A DNA stretch of 64,000 nt from Acidobacteriota bacterium (GTDB taxonomy: Bacteria; Acidobacteriota; Terriglobia; Terriglobales; Acidobacteriaceae), in the NCBI GenBank assembly GCA_021793405.1, contig JAJYSV010000001.1:124001-188000 (forward strand), given 5' to 3'. Below are positions 16,669-25,235 of this stretch, piece by piece (position 1 is the first letter of the stretch; every line of letters begins with the position of its first letter). The notes beneath the pieces are model-generated. The model saw nothing but the letters and a program-made list of their open reading frames with translations, had not been told where the DNA came from and ran no database searches. The translations under genes were made by a program, and so were the position numbers.

Positions 16669-17360
16669 TGAGCAAGATTTTCATAGACAACCCGGTGCTG
16701 GAAGACAAGATCGCAGACGCCCGCAGTCTGGTGGCCGTCGAGCTGGACACTTCCTCGAAGGCATGCGTCACATGCAGTTTCCAGGCCGAAGACATGGTGG
16801 TGCTGCATCTGGTGCGTGAGCTTGCGCCAGGAGTGCCGGTATTGTTTCTTGAGACCGGATACCACTTCCAGGAGACGTACGAATATCGAGACCGCATGGC
16901 CGCCGACTGGCAGTTGAACCTGATCAATGTCGAGCCGGAGCAGTCCGTCGCAGACCAGGAGGCGCAATTCGGCATTCTGAATCGGACTGCGCCCGACCGC
17001 TGTTGCGCGCTGCGCAAAGTCGGGCCGCTGTTTGGGTCGCTTGAACCGTACAGCACATGGTTTACGGGACTACGGCGCGAGCAGGCTAGGACGCGCGCCA
17101 ACCTGCAACCGTCAGACGTCTTTGCGCTGCCCACAGGCAAGCAGTTGCAGAAGGTGAGCCCCTTGGCCGACTGGACAACGCGCGATGTGTGGCAATACGC
17201 TGCGGCGCACCAGATCCCGCTGTTGTCGCTCTACGACAAGGGCTACTCCAGCATCGGGTGCGAGCCATGCACCAGTCTTCCATCCGATCCAGGCGACCCG
17301 CGTTCGGGCCGCTGGGGCGGGCATAAGGTCGAGTGCGGCATTCACCTGCAAGGCCAGTAG
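16665..17360 (+). CDS. cysH: Assimilatory adenylyl-sulfate (APS) reductase
   Basis: The product is 231 aa. GGAGG lies 4 nt before ATG 16665 and 7 nt before a second ATG at 16668, so either may be used; the first overlaps the cysN stop as ATGA. The enzyme reduces APS (or PAPS) to sulfite with thioredoxin. It has the PP-loop-like SFQAEDMVVLHL, LFLETGYHF, and the cysteine pairs CC (in DRCCALRK) and C-x-x-C (IGCEPCTS) that bind a [4Fe-4S] cluster in APS-type reductases, plus the catalytic ECGIH near the end. APS as substrate fits the absence of an intact APS kinase here. No sulfite reductase gene follows. Confidence 0.93.
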   Translation: MMSKIFIDNPVLEDKIADARSLVAVELDTSSKACVTCSFQAEDMVVLHLVRELAPGVPVLFLETGYHFQETYEYRDRMAADWQLNLINVEPEQSVADQEAQFGILNRTAPDRCCALRKVGPLFGSLEPYSTWFTGLRREQARTRANLQPSDVFALPTGKQLQKVSPLADWTTRDVWQYAAAHQIPLLSLYDKGYSSIGCEPCTSLPSDPGDPRSGRWGGHKVECGIHLQGQ

Positions 17361-17581
17361 GCATCGGCTCTCCTTGCGGAATTTGTCCTCGGCTTTCGGA
17401 TCGAAGCTGCCGTTGCCATCACACCGTCCATTGCACAGGGTTTGCAAAAGTATGGTGCAACCATCCACCTGCAGTCGAACCAGATTGGCCGGATGAGCTT
17501 GTGGAATTGCTCCTCCGGCCGCGGTCCATGGCGCCGCACAACACTGAACGGAAAGGCGGCGGGAAGAAATATGTTCGGCCT

Positions 17582-19174
17582 CTAGCGCGCGGAAGAAGCG
17601 CGGCCATGGTGATCGATAGTGGAACTCGGCAGTGCCCATGCAAACAAGACGGAGCCGCTCCCCACCAAGACATATTGACGTCCGTCGAGTTCGTATGTGG
17701 TCGGCGAGCTCTCGATGCGCGCGCCCGTGCCCGCGTGCCAGAGGGTCTTACCAGTCGCCGTATCGAGCGCAAGAACATTTCCGTTTCCGTCGCCGGTAAA
17801 CGTGATACCGGAGTCCGTGGTGAGTACGCCCGCACCGTCGCCGTTTTGACCGGCTTCATGGGTCCAGCGAATCTTTCCCGTCTTGTAGTCGATCGCCTCC
17901 AGGACACCCTTGCCCCACAGGCTATAGTCCGCGCCGGCCCAGCCGTAGTTGCCATCGGCAGGTTTTGCGAAGTAGAGGCTGTAACTGGGATGGGCATCGA
18001 CAATAAACAATCCCGTCTTCGGGTCGAAGCTGGGCGATCGGAAATTGGTCACACCCCCTTCGTCGGGCGCGACCAGACGGCCGTCGGGCGCAGGTTCCTT
18101 CTCAGGATTGGGAATCGGATTGCCCTGCTTGTTGACTCCAAGCGACCAATTCACCGGCCCAAACGGAACCGTGAGAAGCGCCTTGCCGTCGGTGCGATCG
18201 AGAACGGCGAAGTAACCATTGCGCGATGCCTGCATGACCATTTTTCGGGGATGCCCATTGAAGTTTCCGTCGACCAGCACAGGAATCTCCACTGCATCCC
18301 AGTCATGGGTATCGTGCGGCGATATCTGAAAACCCCACGCCAGCTTCCCCGTATCCGGATTGACCGCCACGATGCTGCATGTGTACAGATCATTGCCCGG
18401 ACGCGTGGAGCCGTTCAGGACCGGCGTCGGATTTCCCGTTCCCCAGTAGATCAGATTCAATTCCGGATCGTACGTGCCCGTCATCCACGTCATGCCGCCC
18501 GTGGTGGCATTGGGTGTTCCCGCTGGCGGCGTGCTGTTCCATTGCCATTGCGTCTTGCCTGTATCTGGATCAACCGACCGAAGATAGCCGGTAAGATTAT
18601 CGAAATCTCCTGAGACGCCAACAATCACGTGGTCACCGACAACCAATGGCGCCATGGTGGTCCAGTAGCCCTTGCTCACGTCGGCGACTTCCACCCTCCA
18701 GCGCACAGTGCCGTCCTTGGCATTGAGCGATAGCAAGTGGCCATCGGGCGTCATGAAGTAGAGCCACTCCTTGTACATGCCGACCCCGCGATTGCCGATA
18801 TGGTCGCCTTTGGTAGGTGGGTTGATGTAATGCCATATCATGTGGCCCGAGCGCGCATCCACGGCCCATATATTTTCCGGCACGGTGAAATACAAAATAC
18901 CGTCCACCAGCAGGGGTGACGCTTTCAGCGAAGCCGTCTGTCGAGTCTGAAAGGCCCACGCCAAGCCGAGATCCGCGACATTCTGGCGGTTGATTTGCGT
19001 CAGACTGCTATGCCGCCTTCCGGAATAGTCGCCATGAAACGTGGGCCAGCTGTTCGCGGGCGGATGCAGCAACATCGACCGGTCGACACCCTGCGCTTGC
19101 AGCGCGGAGGAAAATGCGAGCGATGCAATCAACAGACCGACAGAAACAAAGAATGCGTTCTTCAGAAACCTCAT
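17582..19174 (-). CDS. Secreted PQQ-dependent dehydrogenase (quinoprotein beta-propeller)
   Basis: The product is 530 aa from ATG 19174, with a signal peptide ending near SSALQAQG; an ATG ten codons upstream (19204) is also possible. Propeller blades of the quinoprotein type recur (GHMIWHYINP, DGTVRWRVEVADV, TGKIRWTHEAG, TGKTLWHAGTG). SPHDTHDWDAVEIPVL corresponds to the segment that carries an active-site Asp in methanol/ethanol dehydrogenases. The protein has only one visible cysteine (YTCSIV), so the vicinal Cys-Cys disulfide ring of classical PQQ alcohol dehydrogenases is missing. It would oxidise an alcohol or sugar in the periplasm and pass electrons to a cytochrome, and one is encoded just upstream on the same strand. 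Confidence 0.88.
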   Translation of the reverse strand: MRFLKNAFFVSVGLLIASLAFSSALQAQGVDRSMLLHPPANSWPTFHGDYSGRRHSSLTQINRQNVADLGLAWAFQTRQTASLKASPLLVDGILYFTVPENIWAVDARSGHMIWHYINPPTKGDHIGNRGVGMYKEWLYFMTPDGHLLSLNAKDGTVRWRVEVADVSKGYWTTMAPLVVGDHVIVGVSGDFDNLTGYLRSVDPDTGKTQWQWNSTPPAGTPNATTGGMTWMTGTYDPELNLIYWGTGNPTPVLNGSTRPGNDLYTCSIVAVNPDTGKLAWGFQISPHDTHDWDAVEIPVLVDGNFNGHPRKMVMQASRNGYFAVLDRTDGKALLTVPFGPVNWSLGVNKQGNPIPNPEKEPAPDGRLVAPDEGGVTNFRSPSFDPKTGLFIVDAHPSYSLYFAKPADGNYGWAGADYSLWGKGVLEAIDYKTGKIRWTHEAGQNGDGAGVLTTDSGITFTGDGNGNVLALDTATGKTLWHAGTGARIESSPTTYELDGRQYVLVGSGSVLFAWALPSSTIDHHGRASSAR

Positions 19175-19223
19175 ATTGATCCGGGACCTTTTCGTAAGTG
19201 GCATCAATGGGAATCCAGGTGCT

Positions 19224-20132
19224 CTACTTCAGGGTTTGCAGATACGCCATCAGGTTATGGATATCCGCATCGGTGTATTTGCTAAACAGAGCCACATGCG
19301 CATCTACGGGCGACGAGATGGAATACCGAATGCTGCCGGTTGGCCAGGAATGATACATTCCATCCGCATCGATTAGCCCGATGGTGAATTCATCTCGATA
19401 GGCGAGAGTTCCGGTTATTTTTTTACCGGACGCTTCTGTAACAGTGACTGTACTCTTTGCGCCTTTCGGGTAGAGCATGCGCTCTTCCAGCTGCAATCCC
19501 TGATAGCGCGACGCTATGCCTGCGAGATCTCCGGTCGGGGAGTGGCACGAAGCACAGCCGCCAGCGCCCTGAAAGTACTGCTGGCCGGCGGCGACGTTGC
19601 CAGTCTGGAGATCGGAAACTTCCACACCGCGACGTTTTCCGTTCTGCGATTGTGCCTGAGCTGTCTCCCAATGAATGAACGCGGCCACGCTGACGACTTC
19701 TGAGGGAGAGAAGTTGAACGATGGCATGCCCTTATCGGGGCGTCCATCGCGCAGGACCTCGGAGATTTTGCTGCCGGCAACATCTTGGGAGACCAACTTG
19801 GACCGCGTAAGATCGGGACCCGTCTCTCCTCCACCGGCGTCGCGGCCATGACAAAACGCGCAGTTCTGTTGGAAGATCGAAGCGCCAGCTTCCGCTTGGG
19901 GCGAAGCATGAGCCTCGACTACATTCGGCTTGGAAGCGGAAGAGCCTGGAGGAGGCGTAGCTTCTTCGCCAGGCAAGCGGTCGCGCGTCGGGCCCGTCGT
20001 CGGGGTTGGCGTACCCGACTGCTGATTCTGGGCAGAGCTTTGGACAGAGGCCGCGTAGAGAGGCAGGCGCCTGGTCTGATAGAAAACGGTTCCAAGGATT
20101 GCTGCGAATGCGATAGCCTGCAATTTTTTCAT
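19224..20132 (-). CDS. Exported diheme cytochrome c
   Basis: The product is 302 aa with an N-terminal signal/anchor helix, a Pro/Thr/Ser-rich linker to about residue 75, and two class I cytochrome domains. CAFCH near residue 94 and CASCH near residue 190 are the heme c sites, with candidate Met ligands in KGMPSF and in a later segment. After the second heme a beta-rich stretch (KKITGTLAYRDEFTIGLIDADG) matches what is often found in such acidobacterial cytochromes. It lies 50 nt upstream of the PQQ dehydrogenase on the same strand and is the likely electron acceptor. Confidence 0.9.
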   Translation of the reverse strand: MKKLQAIAFAAILGTVFYQTRRLPLYAASVQSSAQNQQSGTPTPTTGPTRDRLPGEEATPPPGSSASKPNVVEAHASPQAEAGASIFQQNCAFCHGRDAGGGETGPDLTRSKLVSQDVAGSKISEVLRDGRPDKGMPSFNFSPSEVVSVAAFIHWETAQAQSQNGKRRGVEVSDLQTGNVAAGQQYFQGAGGCASCHSPTGDLAGIASRYQGLQLEERMLYPKGAKSTVTVTEASGKKITGTLAYRDEFTIGLIDADGMYHSWPTGSIRYSISSPVDAHVALFSKYTDADIHNLMAYLQTLK

Positions 20133-20249
20133 CGTTCTGAATTACCGCTCCTGATCAGCCAGAACAGCCTAGTGGCTGTATCGATGTAGATGGAGATGAA
20201 AGAACTGGAGCAACTGCTTCCTGAGTACCATCGAAATTTCTTCGGTAGG

Positions 20250-21146
20250 TCAGTGGTCTGTACCGGCTAGAACTGGTTTGGGATGCGATGCGACGCTGCC
20301 CTCCGTCATGCCCAATACCCACTTGATTGCTTCAAAATACATCGTGCGAATATCCGGATCCTGCCACGCTTCCTCGGTATGGCCCAGCGTGGAATAGAAG
20401 ACGCGGCCCTTGCCGTACATCTTCGCCCAGGCCACGGGAAAATCATGATCGGTTCGGTGAATGCGTGGATTATTTGCATAGTCGAGCTTACTCGCATCCA
20501 GACTGAGTAGAACGTTCACCTTGCTTCGCGACCAATCTTTTGGCTGATAGATTTCGTCATATTTTACGAAGGCCTTGGGGAAGTGGCGCACGGCGGGGAA
20601 ATCCGGAGCCTCGTTGATGATCGGTGCTTCGAACGTTCCCCACGGATGCTGGTCGAACCAGCCGCCGATCATCTCTCCGTACTCCGGCCAGGTGTAGTTG
20701 GTGTCGAGCGCGGCGTGAACGCCCACAAATCCTTTTCCATCCTGTTGGATGGCAGACATCATGTCCTGTTTCTGGCTTGCGTCCATGTCGAGTTCGCCAG
20801 TCGTACTGGCGAAGACGATCGCATCATAGTAATCGAGATTTTTTGCATTTCTTCCGAGTTTTTTCTTCGTCAACAGTTCCGTGTCCGTGCGCAAGGTCGC
20901 ATCCCACAGTCCGCTCTGGCGGCCCATATTGTAGATGGCCACCATGGCAGCCGTGACGGAGTCATGCTCAAAGCCCTTGGTTTCGCCAATCACAAGAATA
21001 TGTTTGACATGGACCTTCTTGACCTCTGGCGGCGGGGGCATTTCAAAATTCGCTGTCGCCTGTTGCTGGGCCCGAAGGCTGCGGCCGAAGGTAGCGAAAC
21101 AGAAAACAGCGAGAGAGAGACAGAGGAAGTTACGGATGAATCGCAC
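20250..21146 (-). CDS. Exported ThuA-like domain protein
   Basis: The product is 298 aa from GTG 21146, which has AGGAG about 7 nt upstream and gives a clean signal peptide (MRFIRNFLCLSLAVFCFATF ... RAQ); ATG starts further up lack this. The body is a ThuA/glutamine-amidotransferase-like fold: HVKHILVIGETKGFEHDSV, DYYDAIVFASTTGEL, GKGFVGVHAALDT and GRVFYSTLGHTEEAW. ThuA is linked to trehalose/sugar use, but the enzymatic role of secreted versions is not established. Its neighbours (PQQ dehydrogenase, GH92) suggest periplasmic carbohydrate work. Confidence 0.88.
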   Translation of the reverse strand: MRFIRNFLCLSLAVFCFATFGRSLRAQQQATANFEMPPPPEVKKVHVKHILVIGETKGFEHDSVTAAMVAIYNMGRQSGLWDATLRTDTELLTKKKLGRNAKNLDYYDAIVFASTTGELDMDASQKQDMMSAIQQDGKGFVGVHAALDTNYTWPEYGEMIGGWFDQHPWGTFEAPIINEAPDFPAVRHFPKAFVKYDEIYQPKDWSRSKVNVLLSLDASKLDYANNPRIHRTDHDFPVAWAKMYGKGRVFYSTLGHTEEAWQDPDIRTMYFEAIKWVLGMTEGSVASHPKPVLAGTDH

Positions 21147-21392
21147 AAGACATCTCCTGGTCGGCACATTCTTCCATACAGTACGTCCACACCTGGTCAA
21201 CCTGATGGATTACACAAAGATTCATCCCGGCGTGTTGGATGTTTTCCTACAGTTTCGTGAGTGGTAACAGGACGGCAGAGACCGCGGTCGACGCACCGTA
21301 CACCGCAGTGGATCGCTCGCACAAAGTCTATCGAGCATCGCTCTCTTTTGGCAACTTACCGTGGCGCGCGTCTGGCGTTACTGTACTTTTGC

Positions 21393-21408
21393 CCGGTATA
21401 GTAACCGG
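21393..21408 (+). promoter_or_regulatory. Palindromic operator-like site overlapping a -10-like box before GH92
   Basis: CCGGTATAGTAACCGG has matching 5-base ends (CCGGT/ACCGG) around a 6-bp centre that includes TATAGT (21397-21402), a fair -10 box 38 nt before the GH92 start. The symmetry and position fit a repressor site, for example for a LacI-type sugar regulator, but no regulator gene is adjacent. Confidence 0.35.
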
Positions 21409-21439
21409 TGGCACAAAACTTCGGTAGAAAAATTCGCCC

Positions 21440-23722
21440 ATGAAAAATTACACACTCGCTCTCGTCGCGCTCGTCGGCTGTGGCACTCTCTTCGCTGCTC
21501 CATTGCAGCACCCCAAAAGCCCGGTGGATTATGTCTCGCCCAATATTGGCGGCATCGGCCAACTCCTGACGGCCACGGTTCCATATGTGCAGTATCCGCA
21601 CGGCATGGCACGACTGGCGCCGATCACCACTCCAGGGATTACGGATCGCTATCTGGCCGACAAGATTTATGGCTTCCCCGCCGGGACTGCGGTCTTGATG
21701 GCGTCGACCGGCACCGTGGGAACGCGAGCCGAAGCTTACGCGTCGGACTTCGATCATGATTTTGAGATTGCGACGCCCTACTATTACGAGGCGGATTTGC
21801 AGACCTGGGGGATCAAGGCGCAACTAACGCCGACTCGCGAGGCAGCGTATTACCGATTCACGTTTCCGGCCAGTGCCCACGGACATTTGGCGTTGAGCCT
21901 GGGAGACGGAGCGGAGATAAGCGTAACGGGTAACCGGGTGGTGCAGGGGGATGAGCCGGTCGACCGCGAGGGAAGGAAACGCACCAGCCTCGAAAAAGAG
22001 ACGCGGGAATATTTTTACGCGGAATTTTCCAAACCATTTGATGCGTATCAAACCTGGCAGAACGGCAATCTGACGCAGGATGCGAAACAGACCGGCGATC
22101 ACATTGGATTTGTTGCGAACTACACGACAACGGCGAACGAGCCGATTGAGGTCCGCATCGGCATTTCGTACATCAGCGTGGAACAAGCGCACCGAAACCT
22201 GCAGCGGGAAATTCCAGACTGGAATTTTGAGCAGGTAAAGGCGCAGGCGCGAAGCGCCTGGAACCAGGCGCTGGGCGCCGTGGCCACTGTGGGAGGGACG
22301 GAACAGCAGCGCACCATCTTCTACACGGCTCTCTACCGTTCGCTGGGCCGGATGACCGATATCACGGAAGACGGAAAATACTGGAGCGGCTACGACGATG
22401 CCGTGCATAATTCGGACGGACATGATTTCTATGTCGACGACGGAATGTGGGATACCTTCCGTTCTCTTCATCCGCTGCAGTTGCTGCTGAATGCCAACCA
22501 GCAAGAGGACATGATTCGCTCCTACATTCGCATGTATCAGCAGAGTGGCTGGCTGCCTTCCTTTCCGTCGGTGGCCGGCGATCGCGCGGTGATGATCGGC
22601 CACCACGCGGACGAGTTGATTCTGGATACCTATGCAAAAGGCTATCGCGACTTTGACGTCAGCGAAGCCTACGCAGGCATGCGCAAGAACGCAACCCAGG
22701 CCACGATGATTCCGTGGAGCCACGGTCCGCTCACGAGCCTCGATCGCGTGTATTTCGACAAAGGCTTCTTTCCGGCACTGGCCGATGGCGAAAAAGAAAC
22801 CGTGCCGGAGGTAACGCCAGAGCGGCGTCAGGCGGTATCGGTCACGCTGGAGAGCAGCTATGACGATTGGTGCGTTGCCCAGTTTGCAAAAGCGCTTGGC
22901 AAGCAAGACGACGCGGCGCACTTCACGAAACTTGCGCACAACTATCAGAATGTCTTCAACCCGGCAATCGACTTTATGGCTCCCAGGAGCGCAGATGGAA
23001 AGTGGGTGGCGAACTTCGATCCGAAATTAGGCGGCGGTCAAGGCGGCCGAGACTACACCACCGAAGTGGATTCATGGCTTTATACCTTCAGCGTGCAGCA
23101 CGATGTTGCCGGACTGATTCACCTGATGGGCGGACGCGATGCATTCAACGCGAAGCTGGACCGCTTGTTCGTGGAGCAGTATAGCGAACCGAAATACCGC
23201 TTCCTCAATCAATTTCCCGATGCGACCGGACTTGTCGGACTCTACGCCCAGGGCAATGAGCCGAGCTATCACGTCCCCTATCTCTATGACTTTTCCGGTG
23301 AGCCATGGAAGGCGCAGCAGCGGGTGCGACAGTTGATGGATATCTGGTACGGCGATGGGCCGCTGGGCATTCCCGGAGATGACGACGGCGGCGAGACCTC
23401 CTCCTGGTATGTGCTGAGCGCGATGGGATTCTATCCCGTTACGCCAGGAAGCCCGGTCTATGAAATTGGCAGTCCGATCTTTGCGAAAACCACCATCCGC
23501 GTGGGGAATGGAAGGGAATTCACGATCCTCGCGAATCATACGTCCGCGCAGAATAAATACATCCAATCCGCCATACTCAACGGCAAGCCACTCAACAAGC
23601 CGTGGTTTCGCCACGCGGACATCGCAGATGGCGGAACGCTGGTGTTGAACATGGGAGACAAGCCCAATACCCAGTGGGGCAGCGCGCCCGAAGACGCTCC
23701 GCCCTCGATGAGCCAGGAATAG
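21440..23722 (+). CDS. Glycoside hydrolase family 92 alpha-mannosidase
   Basis: The product is 760 aa, the usual GH92 length, with an N-terminal signal peptide (GCG at 13-15 could be a lipobox). GH92 enzymes are calcium-dependent exo-alpha-mannosidases acting on mannans and N-glycans. Family landmarks are present: DYVSPNIGGIG and YPHGMARLAP at the front, FYVDDGMWDTFRSLHPL in the (alpha/alpha)6 barrel, GDDDGGETSSWYVLSAMGFYPV with the catalytic acid/base region, and the closing beta domain. It is divergent from the ThuA-like gene with a 293-nt spacer holding a palindrome. It is probably periplasmic. Confidence 0.93.
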   Translation: MKNYTLALVALVGCGTLFAAPLQHPKSPVDYVSPNIGGIGQLLTATVPYVQYPHGMARLAPITTPGITDRYLADKIYGFPAGTAVLMASTGTVGTRAEAYASDFDHDFEIATPYYYEADLQTWGIKAQLTPTREAAYYRFTFPASAHGHLALSLGDGAEISVTGNRVVQGDEPVDREGRKRTSLEKETREYFYAEFSKPFDAYQTWQNGNLTQDAKQTGDHIGFVANYTTTANEPIEVRIGISYISVEQAHRNLQREIPDWNFEQVKAQARSAWNQALGAVATVGGTEQQRTIFYTALYRSLGRMTDITEDGKYWSGYDDAVHNSDGHDFYVDDGMWDTFRSLHPLQLLLNANQQEDMIRSYIRMYQQSGWLPSFPSVAGDRAVMIGHHADELILDTYAKGYRDFDVSEAYAGMRKNATQATMIPWSHGPLTSLDRVYFDKGFFPALADGEKETVPEVTPERRQAVSVTLESSYDDWCVAQFAKALGKQDDAAHFTKLAHNYQNVFNPAIDFMAPRSADGKWVANFDPKLGGGQGGRDYTTEVDSWLYTFSVQHDVAGLIHLMGGRDAFNAKLDRLFVEQYSEPKYRFLNQFPDATGLVGLYAQGNEPSYHVPYLYDFSGEPWKAQQRVRQLMDIWYGDGPLGIPGDDDGGETSSWYVLSAMGFYPVTPGSPVYEIGSPIFAKTTIRVGNGREFTILANHTSAQNKYIQSAILNGKPLNKPWFRHADIADGGTLVLNMGDKPNTQWGSAPEDAPPSMSQE

Positions 23723-23749
23723 GCAAGAGTAAGGGAAAGTCGGATGGAG

Positions 23750-25225
23750 CTACTGTTCGAGCCGGTCCCGGGCAGATGTATCGGGCGGGATGGACTCACG
23801 GCGCAGGGCAACGGTGGCGGCGTTGTATCCGCACATGCCGTGGACTCCGCCTCCTGGTGGGGTTGACGACGAGCATAGATACACATCTTTGGCGGAGGTC
23901 GCATAGTTCCGCCACGTCGGTCGAAAGAGAAATTGACGGAGATCGACTGCGCCGCCGCTGATATCTCCACCCACCAGGTTTGCATCCATGGTTTCCAGCT
24001 CCGGCGGAGAAAAAACGCGCCGCGCCAGAATGCAGTCGCGAAATCCCGGCGCGAAGCGTTCGATCTGCCCCTCCAGCCTCTCCAGCATGTTAAACGTCGA
24101 GCCGTTCGGGATATGGCAATAGGCCCATGCAATGTGTTTGCCTGCGGGCGCGCGCGATGGATCGAACACTGTCGGTTGCGCCAGCAGAACGAATGGCCGC
24201 TCCGCCAGACGTCCACCAGCCACGGCTGCTTCCGAGGCCGCGATCTCCCCCATGCTGCCGCCCAAATGCACCGTTGCTGCACGCAGGCACTCTGCCGCCT
24301 TCCATGGAATCGGAGCGGACAGCGCATAATCCACCTTGAAAATGCCTGGACCGTAGCGAAAACTTTCCAGGCACTGCCGATAGCTCCGCGATAATTTTCC
24401 GTCCGACAACCGCAGCAGTTGCCGCGGCGTGATATCGCACAAGGTCAGGTCCCGTGGTGGCAGCTGGTCGAAACTCGCTATGCGAGTGGAGGTGGTGATC
24501 GTGCCGCCCAACTGAGCCAAATGCGCGGACAAGGCGGTTGTAATAGACTGCGCGCCGCCGCGTGGAATGGGCCAGCCGACGGCATGTGCGGCTGCGGCCA
24601 ACACCATGCCGAACGATGCGCTGAGCGGCTCGTGGAGACTCAAGAAAGAATGCGCCGCGAGCCCGGCAAATAATGCGCGGGTACGCTCGTTGCGAAATCT
24701 TCGCCGGGCGACGAAAGTGGCTGGAGGAATGGCATCCAGAGCGAATCTTGCCAGCAAAAAAGGATGACGCGGAACGCGCAGCATGGGACGCAGAATATCC
24801 TGAGTGAATCCATCCCAATCGCGCACCAATGGCTCCATCAGATTGCGCCAGGCGCGCCCGTCTTCGCCCAGTGCAGCTTCCGCGTCGCCAAGATTCTGCT
24901 CCAGCGTGATGGCCGTACCATCCTCGAAAGGATGCACCAGGGGCGCGGGCGAATGAATCCATTCCAGGCCGTAGTCCGTGAGCGGCAGAGAAGAAAAAAA
25001 CGGCGATCCAGCAGCCATGGGATGCACCGCGGAGCCGAAGTCGTGATGAAATCCAGGCAGCGTGAGGTCCATGGTTCGGGCGCCGCCACCCGGCTGCGAT
25101 TCGGACTCAAACACCTCCACCTGCATGCCGGCCTGAGCCAGCACAATGGCAGCGGCAAGCCCGTTCGGGCCGGAGCCGATCACGCATGCTTTTCTGCTCC
25201 GGATATCGCGAGAGGGTTTGACCAT
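23750..25225 (-). CDS. FAD-dependent oxidoreductase of the phytoene-desaturase type
   Basis: The product is 491 aa. The N-terminal dinucleotide fold is textbook: ACVIGSGPNGLAAAIVLAQAG, then VEVFESESQPGGGART, the GG-doublet typical of amine oxidases and phytoene desaturases. The C-terminus has the matching FAD motif (VYLCSSSTPPGGGVHGMCGYNAA). Relatives include carotenoid desaturases and PYROXD2-like proteins; no crt gene cluster is present, so a carotenoid role is not supported. It starts 10 nt after the lipase-maturation-like gene on the same strand and closes the minus-strand cluster. Confidence 0.87.
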   Translation of the reverse strand: MVKPSRDIRSRKACVIGSGPNGLAAAIVLAQAGMQVEVFESESQPGGGARTMDLTLPGFHHDFGSAVHPMAAGSPFFSSLPLTDYGLEWIHSPAPLVHPFEDGTAITLEQNLGDAEAALGEDGRAWRNLMEPLVRDWDGFTQDILRPMLRVPRHPFLLARFALDAIPPATFVARRRFRNERTRALFAGLAAHSFLSLHEPLSASFGMVLAAAAHAVGWPIPRGGAQSITTALSAHLAQLGGTITTSTRIASFDQLPPRDLTLCDITPRQLLRLSDGKLSRSYRQCLESFRYGPGIFKVDYALSAPIPWKAAECLRAATVHLGGSMGEIAASEAAVAGGRLAERPFVLLAQPTVFDPSRAPAGKHIAWAYCHIPNGSTFNMLERLEGQIERFAPGFRDCILARRVFSPPELETMDANLVGGDISGGAVDLRQFLFRPTWRNYATSAKDVYLCSSSTPPGGGVHGMCGYNAATVALRRESIPPDTSARDRLEQ

Positions 25226-25235
25226 ACCTTGAACT

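Noticed and set aside
17361-17581. Possible gene remnant between cysH and the PQQ dehydrogenase
   Set aside because: A plus-strand frame reads GFRIEAAVAITPSIAQGLQK and looks faintly protein-like, but I cannot match it to a family and it has no start.
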